Assembly: GCA_947629065.1 (NCBI GenBank)
Contig: CANRCH010000034.1
Location: 1-13,957, forward strand
Length of the DNA: 13,957 nucleotides
Source: an uncultured Aliarcobacter sp.
GTDB lineage: Bacteria; Campylobacterota; Campylobacteria; Campylobacterales; Arcobacteraceae
Direction: 5' to 3'
Every line of letters starts with the position of its first letter. Position 1 is the first letter of the stretch. The notes beneath the pieces are model-generated. The model was not told the DNA's origin. It searched no databases and saw only the letters and a list, made by a program, of their open reading frames with translations. Made by a program: the position numbers and the translations under genes. Shown here piece by piece: positions 6,421 to 12,466 of the stretch.

Positions 6421-7335
6421 TTATTTTCTTACATCTGGACCATCAACTGGCATACCATTTGACATATAAGCTTGGAAATATAATAGCTCTATCATCTCTT
6501 GGCTCTCATCTGCTGGTGGAACTTGTCCTTGATCTACAACACAACCTGAAAGTCTTCTTTCAACAGTTCCTATATCTCCCCATCTAAGTCTTACAACTGG
6601 GAAATGTGTAACTTGTCCTAAAAGTGGTGAAAGAATCTCATTTCTAACTCTTTTTCCAGACCCATCAACGTGACATGTTGCACAAGAAAGTTTTAAGTAA
6701 CCTCTTTGAGAGTAGTAATACTCTTTTCCTCTTTCATAAGCAGCTTTTGCAGCTTCACTTTCGATTTTTATATCAAAATCTTTTCCAGCCTCTTTACTCT
6801 CGTTTACATAATAAGCTTGGAATTCAGCCATAGGACCTTTTTTAGTTCCCCATGGTTTTTCACCATTTGCTCTTAAACAATCATTAATAGCTGATGTTAA
6901 AGATACCATTTTTTGAGTTTTTTCATCAAAATATGGGTATGTTCCTGCATTTGTTAAATCAGGGAAACAAGTTTGTAATGAGTTTCCATTTGCAAACTTT
7001 TTAGTATATAACTCTTCACCTGCATCAATTGCATCTTCATAAGGTGGCATCTCTTTTAGTTGTTCATATTGGAATTTTGCATCTTTAGAGTATGCATAAG
7101 ATCCAATATTAAAATCCATATGTTTAATATCTTTCTCATATTTTTGATCTAATTCTTCAGGATCTGAATATGGAAAAAATCTAGCTGAATTTTTAGAAGC
7201 ATCTTCAAATTTTGCTTCAAAAAATTTAATCATTTCAAGTCTGTCTTTTTCTGCACCTTCATTAAAATTTGCAGCAGCTAAAGAACTAGCTGCAAATAGT
7301 AACAAAGCAGTAGATTTAACTATTTTTGAAAACAT
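6421..7335 (-). CDS. soxA: SoxA, c-type cytochrome subunit of SoxAX
   Basis: SoxA pairs with SoxX to form the cytochrome that oxidatively joins thiosulfate to the SoxY cysteine. The start at 7335 gives 304 residues; it follows an AAAAGGAGAG site at five bases and begins a Sec signal peptide (FSKIVKSTALLLFAASSLA). A TTG at 7362 would extend the frame but would place that ribosome site inside the gene. The C-terminal domain has heme motif CATCH at 218-222 and the catalytic heme-ligand cysteine C265 in RRLSGC. The N-terminal domain has no CxxCH but keeps two cysteines, C123 and C153, which fits the monoheme SoxA type in which the first heme is lost. The gene is 28 bp from soxZ and 11 bp from the next gene, so cotranscription is likely. 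Confidence 0.95.
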   Translation of the reverse strand: MFSKIVKSTALLLFAASSLAAANFNEGAEKDRLEMIKFFEAKFEDASKNSARFFPYSDPEELDQKYEKDIKHMDFNIGSYAYSKDAKFQYEQLKEMPPYEDAIDAGEELYTKKFANGNSLQTCFPDLTNAGTYPYFDEKTQKMVSLTSAINDCLRANGEKPWGTKKGPMAEFQAYYVNESKEAGKDFDIKIESEAAKAAYERGKEYYYSQRGYLKLSCATCHVDGSGKRVRNEILSPLLGQVTHFPVVRLRWGDIGTVERRLSGCVVDQGQVPPADESQEMIELLYFQAYMSNGMPVDGPDVRK

Positions 7336-7363
7336 GTTATCTCTCCTTTTATTTTCAATCAAA

Positions 7364-7672
7364 TTATTTGATTACTTCACTACTTGTATCTGTATTACCT
7401 TTTAAATCTTTCCATGTCATCTCAATAGTATCACCTTTATTTGCACCAGTGAAATTGAATTTAAAATATGGATCTTTTGATAAGAATTGGCTTGTAGAAG
7501 CTTCATATACAACTTTGTCACCAACTTTTGCAATTACATAAGTAATAAAGTTTGGCTCTTTTTTTGCTCTTTCAGCTTCTTGATAACTTAACATATCATG
7601 AGAAGCCAATGCCTTAACTTCAACAACACCTTTTTTATCTATTTTTGCTTTAATTTTTGTAGTACCTGCCAT
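7364..7672 (-). CDS. soxZ: SoxZ, sulfur carrier partner subunit
   Basis: SoxZ forms the SoxYZ heterodimer that carries all covalently bound intermediates of the pathway. The 102 residues match the usual SoxZ length. The family signature is visible in KDPYFKFNFTGANKGD near residues 66-81, followed by the W-x-D turn (TWKDLKGN). It has no signal peptide and no cysteine, both expected: it is exported bound to SoxY, which has a Tat signal, and only SoxY bears the sulfur. An AAAGGA ribosome site precedes the ATG at 7672. A 62-bp AT-rich spacer separates it from soxY, containing only a weak 5-bp inverted repeat. It is followed closely by soxA. Confidence 0.96.
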   Translation of the reverse strand: MAGTTKIKAKIDKKGVVEVKALASHDMLSYQEAERAKKEPNFITYVIAKVGDKVVYEASTSQFLSKDPYFKFNFTGANKGDTIEMTWKDLKGNTDTSSEVIK

Positions 7673-7734
7673 TTTATATCCTTTATATTATTTTTTATAT
7701 TTATATTTTAGCTATTTATGAAAGTTGAACTAAC

Positions 7735-8181
7735 TCAACCTCCACATCCACCCATTGTAACTTTTACTTCTTTAGTAACTGAGTGTAATTTCCCATCTAC
7801 TTCAGCAATAACTGTAACATTTCCTGTTTTAGCCATTTTAATTCTGAATGCATAATCAATTACAGCACCTTCATTAATTGTAAATACTGCAACTGCACTT
7901 TCTGGGTTTGCATCTTGGAATACTGCAACTTTACTTGCTTTTAAATCTGTATCAAATGAAATAGGAACAACATTTCCATTTTCTGCAATTTCTGGTGCTT
8001 TTAAGTTAATTCCACCTTCAACTGTTTCAGTTTTTCCAAAGATTTCTTTAACTGCTTCATCTACTTTTGTAGCATCCCAAGCTTTTGGTTTAGTTGCTCT
8101 AAAATCTTCTGCACTTAACTTAGTTCCTGCAACTGCAATAGCTCCTAAACTTAATCCTAAAAATTTTCTTCTATTTAACAT
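7735..8181 (-). CDS. soxY: SoxY, sulfur-carrying subunit
   Basis: SoxY carries the pathway intermediates on a C-terminal cysteine. The protein ends in GGCGG (144-148) with the carrier residue C146, the swinging-arm motif that defines the family. The N-terminus has a twin-arginine signal (NRRKFLGLSLG, residues 3-13), with cleavage likely near LSA-ED at about 23-24. C146 is the only cysteine in the 148 residues, as expected for a carrier protein that must avoid side reactions. The middle part (about 55-140) is the SoxY immunoglobulin-like beta domain. An AAAAAGGA ribosome site precedes the ATG at 8181, 15 bp after the soxX stop. Only one copy of soxYZ is visible here, whereas many Campylobacterota also keep a second copy with soxCD elsewhere. 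Confidence 0.97.
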   Translation of the reverse strand: MLNRRKFLGLSLGAIAVAGTKLSAEDFRATKPKAWDATKVDEAVKEIFGKTETVEGGINLKAPEIAENGNVVPISFDTDLKASKVAVFQDANPESAVAVFTINEGAVIDYAFRIKMAKTGNVTVIAEVDGKLHSVTKEVKVTMGGCGG

Positions 8182-8196
8182 ATTTATTCCTTTTTA

Positions 8197-8550
8197 TTAA
8201 TTTATTGTTTTTAAATAAGCAACAACCGCTTTAATTTCATCAGGGCTTAACCATCCATTTCTTCCAAATGCAGGCATTGCTGTAACTGGATTTCCTGTTG
8301 ATGGGTCAAACACTTTGTCATATAAAACCTCTTCAGGCCAAACTGATAAAAACTGTAATTTTGGTCCCATATTTCCTGGTCCATCCATTGTTTTTCCATT
8401 TGCATCATGACATGCTATACAGTTACCTTTTGTATTTGTCATGTAAATTTTTTCACCTTGCTTGATTAAATCTTCATCGCTTGAAAAACTATTTACTGCC
8501 AAAACTAAAGTAGCTGCAAAAGCAAATGCACTTTTTTTGATTAAATCCAT
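8197..8550 (-). CDS. soxX: SoxX, monoheme c-type cytochrome subunit of SoxAX
   Basis: SoxX is the small heme partner of SoxA and accepts the electrons released when thiosulfate is joined to SoxY. The 117-residue protein has a Sec signal peptide (about 1-23), one heme motif CIACH at 44-48, and the SoxX-type distal ligand segment AMPAFGRNGW with M92, followed by the terminal helix LSPDEIKAVVAYL. It is at the short end of SoxX lengths, with no extra domain. An AAAGGAGAGAG ribosome site lies just before the ATG at 8550. It sits 21 bp from soxD and 15 bp from soxY in the same direction. A generic small cytochrome c is the alternative, but motif and position between soxD and soxY favour SoxX. Confidence 0.92.
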   Translation of the reverse strand: MDLIKKSAFAFAATLVLAVNSFSSDEDLIKQGEKIYMTNTKGNCIACHDANGKTMDGPGNMGPKLQFLSVWPEEVLYDKVFDPSTGNPVTAMPAFGRNGWLSPDEIKAVVAYLKTIN

Positions 8551-8571
8551 ACTCTCTCCTTTTTTTAAGAT

Positions 8572-9756
8572 TTATTTACTTGAGTCAATCATATAATCAA
8601 CTATAGTTTTAAGTGCATCATCACTTAAATCAGTTCCACCTCTTGGTGGCATTGCATTGATACCATCAATTGAATTTTTGTAAACTTTATCTATACCTTG
8701 ACTAACAACTTTTGCCCATGCATCTTTATCACCTAATACAGGAGCACCAATTGCAGCATTTGCGTGACACGCTGAACAACCAGCATTTTCATACTCAACT
8801 TGTCCTGGTTTTTGACTACTCGTATCTATTTTTGGTAAATCCCTTACAGTAGAAAGTGGTTCATTTGCTGTTTTTGTTAAATCATCACCAATTTTTAGTA
8901 ACAATTTATCAGTTCCACCTTTGATACAATCTTTCATACATCTTGTACCTTTACCATAAAGTGTAGGATTACTTAAATATTCAGTCATATTTTTTACACC
9001 TTGATGCGGGTCTTTTGGTGTATTTACTTCTGGATAAAATCCATTTACATTTGGCATAACTATTTTTAAGAATTTCTCTTTATCTAAAATATAGTCATCA
9101 TCTAACTCTTCACCATCTATTTCAATATTGTTTAAAGCTAATAGATATGCTGTTAAGGCATAAGTTTCACTATTTGTTAATGTTTTTGGAGCATTAAATG
9201 GCATAGACTCTTGAATATACCAAAATAGCGTACTTGCATATGGCCAATAAGAACCAATAGTTCTAACAGGTGCATCTGGATTTGGCTCTTCATCTGCTGG
9301 ATTTAATCTTTGAAATTTTAAAGATTCAATACTTCCACCAGCTAGCATTGGATAACCTTTTCCACCACTTCCAAAATCTCCATGACACATTACACATTGT
9401 GCATCATAAAGCTCTTCTCCAAGTGCCACACTACCTTGTGCTTTTTTTGGTTTTCCATTCTCTAAAACAGGCTCACCATGTTTCATATCAAATTCAGGAA
9501 GTCCAGTTCCATCAAACATAACATCAGTATCCCAAGCTGCTAACTCTTTTTTTGTTACAGCTCTACCAATATTAAATCCTTTCATATCTTGAGTATTTAC
9601 ATGATATGCACTATATTTTCCATCTTTTACAGGATACTTAACAGCACCATCAACACTTACTTCATTTTTTGCAAATGCAGAACTTGTTAAGAATGATGCT
9701 AAAGTAACACTAAGAAGAGCCTTTTTAAGCATGTTTGTGTTTTCTAATTTGAACAT
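8572..9756 (-). CDS. soxD: SoxD, diheme cytochrome c subunit of sulfane dehydrogenase
   Basis: SoxD takes electrons from the molybdenum subunit SoxC during oxidation of the sulfane sulfur on SoxY. The 394-residue length and two heme sites, CVMCH at 121-125 and CSACH at 327-331, match full-length diheme SoxD. M369 in AMPPRGG is the likely distal ligand of the second heme. A Sec signal peptide core (LLSVTLASFLTSSAFA) ends near residue 29. The ATG at 9756 is preferred because AGGAGAG lies 8 bases upstream; the in-frame ATG at 9732 has no ribosome site, although starting there would give a tighter signal peptide. The gene begins inside the last 32 bases of soxC, which suggests coupled translation. 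An extra pair, C273 and C277, lies between the two heme domains in the segment CMKDC. Confidence 0.95.
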   Translation of the reverse strand: MFKLENTNMLKKALLSVTLASFLTSSAFAKNEVSVDGAVKYPVKDGKYSAYHVNTQDMKGFNIGRAVTKKELAAWDTDVMFDGTGLPEFDMKHGEPVLENGKPKKAQGSVALGEELYDAQCVMCHGDFGSGGKGYPMLAGGSIESLKFQRLNPADEEPNPDAPVRTIGSYWPYASTLFWYIQESMPFNAPKTLTNSETYALTAYLLALNNIEIDGEELDDDYILDKEKFLKIVMPNVNGFYPEVNTPKDPHQGVKNMTEYLSNPTLYGKGTRCMKDCIKGGTDKLLLKIGDDLTKTANEPLSTVRDLPKIDTSSQKPGQVEYENAGCSACHANAAIGAPVLGDKDAWAKVVSQGIDKVYKNSIDGINAMPPRGGTDLSDDALKTIVDYMIDSSK

Positions 9757-11056
9757 TATTACACTCTCCTTTTTCTGTGATTTCCCAAGTTACAATTGCA
9801 TTTCTATGATAAACTGATTCAACTCCAATTGCTTTTGTCTCTTCATCAATTGTTGGTTGGATATTTCCAAAATCATCATAAGCTCTACTTGAAAGTAGTA
9901 GTGGTTTTCCATCCCATTTGTAAATATAACTAAATCTTGTCCAAGATTTTGGTAATACTAAACCTTTTAATTTAGCTTCAACCCAGTTATTTCCACCATC
10001 AAAAGAGATATCAACACCTTTAATTGTTCCGTGACCACTCCACGCTATTCCTTCAATCTCAACCATATCACCTTTTTTCAAGTGTGTCCATGGTTTTTCA
10101 GGACATGGCTTAGTAATTACAGAGTTTACTTCATTTACCCAGAAGAATCTTACAGCTCTTCCATCTTTTTGAAGCATTGTATATTTTGAAGTCTCTTCTT
10201 TTGCATGCCAAGGTTTGTCACTAAATTCTAATCTATTTAACCATTTCGTATTTAGATTTCCTTCCCATCCTGGAACAACAAGTCTAATTGGATATCCTTG
10301 CTCAGCTCTTAAAGCTTCTCCATTTTGTCCCCAAACAACCATAACGTCATCTAAAGCTTTTTCAACAGGGATTGTTCTTGGATTTGATGCATTATCACTA
10401 CCAACTGCTAACATCCAAACTGCATCTTTTTCTAATCCAATATCTTCTAATATTGTTTTTAACATAACTCCAGTCCATTGTGCAGAACTCATCATTCCTT
10501 TCATAAACTGTAAACTGTTAAACTGTGGTGCTCTCCACTCTGGGCTTCCATTTGCTGGACACTCAATAAAGTAAGTTCTTGTTTCACTTGGATATCTTTT
10601 TAAATCTTCTAAAGTTAAAACAACTTCTCTTTTTACTTTTCCATGAATCATTAATCTATATTCATTTGGATCAACATGTGCAGTTCCACCATGATTTCTT
10701 GTAAAAAACAGTCCATTTGGCGTAATTATTCCTTCACTTTCATGAATAGGACACATTGAAATTGAAGCATATGCATCACCTGATGATAATAAATCGTGTG
10801 TTCTTCTTATATTATTGTGTTCATAAGGTGATGGAACTCCATATAAGTTTTTTGTTACAGGATCACCTAATTTTGTACCCCAAGGAGCTTCATTTATTAT
10901 TGCTTTGTCATCTGCTTTTAAAGAAACAGGCGATAATACAGACGCTGCACTTAAGGCTCCAGCTGAATATAAAGCAGTTTTCTTAAAAAAATCTCTTCTG
11001 CTTGTAGCATCTACTACACTAGAGCTTCTTTTAATTTCTACATCTTTGCTGCTCAT
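9725..11056 (-). CDS. soxC: SoxC, molybdenum-cofactor subunit of sulfane dehydrogenase
   Basis: SoxC is the molybdenum-containing catalytic subunit that, with SoxD, oxidises the sulfane sulfur bound to SoxY so that thiosulfate is fully converted to sulfate without stored sulfur. The 443-residue protein has a twin-arginine signal (TSRRDFFKK, about 18-26), as needed for cofactor-loaded export. The sulfite-oxidase-type molybdopterin domain follows, with the molybdenum-ligand cysteine C166 in FIECPANG, then RAPQF and GWEGNLNTKW segments typical of SoxC, and a C-terminal dimerisation domain (about 300-430) with GVDISFDGG. The ATG at 11056 is chosen; TTG at 11059 is directly in front and also possible. 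A full AGGAGGT site at 11065-11071 serves either. As the first gene of the cluster it follows the likely promoter, and its end overlaps soxD by 32 bases. Confidence 0.96.
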   Translation of the reverse strand: MSSKDVEIKRSSSVVDATSRRDFFKKTALYSAGALSAASVLSPVSLKADDKAIINEAPWGTKLGDPVTKNLYGVPSPYEHNNIRRTHDLLSSGDAYASISMCPIHESEGIITPNGLFFTRNHGGTAHVDPNEYRLMIHGKVKREVVLTLEDLKRYPSETRTYFIECPANGSPEWRAPQFNSLQFMKGMMSSAQWTGVMLKTILEDIGLEKDAVWMLAVGSDNASNPRTIPVEKALDDVMVVWGQNGEALRAEQGYPIRLVVPGWEGNLNTKWLNRLEFSDKPWHAKEETSKYTMLQKDGRAVRFFWVNEVNSVITKPCPEKPWTHLKKGDMVEIEGIAWSGHGTIKGVDISFDGGNNWVEAKLKGLVLPKSWTRFSYIYKWDGKPLLLSSRAYDDFGNIQPTIDEETKAIGVESVYHRNAIVTWEITEKGECNNVQIRKHKHA

Positions 11057-11064
11057 CAACTTTG

Positions 11065-11071
11065 ACCTCCT
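11065..11071 (-). promoter_or_regulatory. Strong ribosome binding site of soxC
   Basis: On the minus strand this reads AGGAGGT, the longest match to the 16S anti-Shine-Dalgarno sequence seen in the window. The spacing is 8 bases to the ATG at 11056 and 5 bases to the TTG at 11059, so it does not by itself decide between these adjacent in-frame starts. Confidence 0.7.
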
Positions 11072-11109
11072 AAAAAAATTGACCTTTTAAAAATCTAATA
11101 GTCGCATTC

Positions 11110-11115
11110 ATTATA
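11110..11115 (-). promoter_or_regulatory. Candidate -10 box of the sox cluster
   Basis: The minus strand reads TATAAT here, about 54 bases before the soxC ATG, in the only sizeable spacer ahead of the cluster. The region 15-18 bp upstream is T-rich (GTTTTG, TTTGTT) with no good -35, which is common for sigma-70 promoters in Campylobacterota. No transcription-factor gene is adjacent. Confidence 0.45.
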
Positions 11116-11195
11116 GATTGTATAAGTTAAAACAAAACTTAAAATATCACTTTTTCTTATGCAAAAGTTCCTCTTTTACTCAAGAAAATAGCAAT

Positions 11196-11215
11196 AAAGT
11201 AGCAAGTGTTACTTT
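11196..11215. repeat. Short palindrome upstream of the sox promoter
   Basis: AAAGTAGC at 11196-11203 pairs with GTTACTTT at 11208-11215 (outer 6 bp perfect, then one G-U on plus or A-C mismatch on minus, then one more pair; 4-base loop). It lies about 80 bp upstream of the candidate sox -10 box and about 65 bp past the antiporter stop. It could be a regulator site for sox or a weak 3' structure for the antiporter transcript. AT-rich DNA yields such dyads by chance. Confidence 0.3.
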
Positions 11216-11279
11216 TTGTTTTTCTGTTATTTTTGTATCTTATAATTTAAAAAACATTACCTTATATGAAAAATTATTT

Positions 11280-12452
11280 TTACTCTTTTTGTTGTAAATT
11301 TTCTGGAAAAAATCTTCTATATAATTTTCTAATAACAACCATTAAAATAAGTCCATCTAACATACTAGCAATAATAAATGAGAAGTATTCAGCTTGAGTT
11401 ATTAATTCATAATTATATGAAATCATAGCAATTGCAACCATAAAGGTAAGTGGCATTGAATCACTTAGTGCAAAAAGTGTTGTTTGTCTAAATTTTAAAT
11501 AGTTTAAAAAGACTAGATTTGAACTAATAAATCTTATTGTAATAATTGCCAACATGATAAAAAGTGCATGTTTTAAAATATCCATATCTACCATATTTAA
11601 ATCTACAGTTGAACCTGTATAAATAAAAAATATTGGGGCAAAAAAACCAAACCCAAAAGACTCAATTTTATGCAATAAATCTTCTCTTTTATGAAAAAAC
11701 ATTTTAAAGAATAGCCCAGCTGTAAATGCCCCAAGTACAACATCGATTTTTAGTATTAACATAATTGAAACTAAAATCAAAAGTGAAGTTATTGAGAATC
11801 TAATATCTTGATCGTGTTTATCATCTTTTTTTTCAGGAATTAGATATTTTTTAAGCTCTGGGAACCACCAAAAAAGCATATATGAGAATCTAAGAAGTAA
11901 AATTGTTGAAATAACAACAGTAATAATTGTAATAATAGAAAAGAAAAAATCTTTTCCAAATCCATACTCTGTATAGCCACTAAAAAGTGTTAAGGCTAGA
12001 ATACTAATAATCTCACCAACAACTCCAATTGATAGTGCTAGATTTAACCACTGTTGCTCTTTTCCGTACTCTTTTATTAACATCATAATCATTCCAAGTG
12101 AGAAAATTGGAAGTGCTACAAAATATGTTAATCCTAAATCAAATAACCAACAAATAACACCTGCTAAACCATATAAAAGTACAAAATATATAACAACATT
12201 TAGTGCTAAAGTAGTTTTAATAACCTTTACTAATCGGAAGTTTATCTCTAAACCTGCAAGGAACATCAAATATATAAATCCAAATTTAGCAACAAGTTTC
12301 AATGTTTCATCATCATAAATAAAACCTAAATAACCAAAAATTAATCCTAAAAGAATCTCAACAACTACAACTGGTGTTTTTAAAAATTTTGACAACATAG
12401 GAGAGGTCATTATAATTAAACAAATTGTTATAATTAATACTATTTTTTCCAT
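11280..12452 (-). CDS. CPA2-family cation/proton antiporter, membrane domain only
   Basis: This 390-residue, strongly hydrophobic protein looks like a sodium/proton exchanger domain of the monovalent cation:proton antiporter-2 (Kef-type) family, with roughly eleven or twelve membrane segments. Typical segments are TPVVVVEILLGLIFGYLG (26-43), FLAGLEIN (64-71), VVGEII (144-149), GAFTAGLFF (241-249) and FFAPIFFIYTGSTVDL (270-285). A charged cytosolic loop (PEKKDDKHDQD, about 206-216) splits the two halves. It has no TrkA-N nucleotide-binding domain, so it is not a full KefB/KefC. Whether it moves sodium or potassium cannot be told. The ribosome site AGGATA overlaps the stop of the helicase gene 14 bp upstream, so the two are likely cotranscribed. 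The link with sox is probably positional only. Confidence 0.88.
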   Translation of the reverse strand: MEKIVLIITICLIIMTSPMLSKFLKTPVVVVEILLGLIFGYLGFIYDDETLKLVAKFGFIYLMFLAGLEINFRLVKVIKTTLALNVVIYFVLLYGLAGVICWLFDLGLTYFVALPIFSLGMIMMLIKEYGKEQQWLNLALSIGVVGEIISILALTLFSGYTEYGFGKDFFFSIITIITVVISTILLLRFSYMLFWWFPELKKYLIPEKKDDKHDQDIRFSITSLLILVSIMLILKIDVVLGAFTAGLFFKMFFHKREDLLHKIESFGFGFFAPIFFIYTGSTVDLNMVDMDILKHALFIMLAIITIRFISSNLVFLNYLKFRQTTLFALSDSMPLTFMVAIAMISYNYELITQAEYFSFIIASMLDGLILMVVIRKLYRRFFPENLQQKE

Positions 12453-12466
12453 AAATTCACTATATC

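Noticed and set aside
7336-7362. TTG start that would lengthen SoxA by nine residues
   Set aside because: The extension contains the strong AAAAGGAGAG site of the ATG at 7335, and the signal peptide begins at that ATG.
7673-7740. Inverted repeat GTTGA/TCAAC at the end of soxY as a terminator
   Set aside because: The stem is only 5 bp with no T-run directly after it, so it is too weak to call.
9270-9521. 83-codon open frame on plus rich in His and Leu, opposite soxD
   Set aside because: It is the complement of SoxD coding sequence; the composition is an artefact of the opposite strand.
10215-10574. 119-codon open frame on plus, opposite soxC
   Set aside because: It is antisense to the conserved molybdopterin domain of SoxC, with no ribosome site or family resemblance.
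11196-11220. Plus-strand terminator reading of the palindrome upstream of soxC
   Set aside because: The hairpin is followed by a T-rich run on plus, but no plus-strand gene lies upstream for it to serve.
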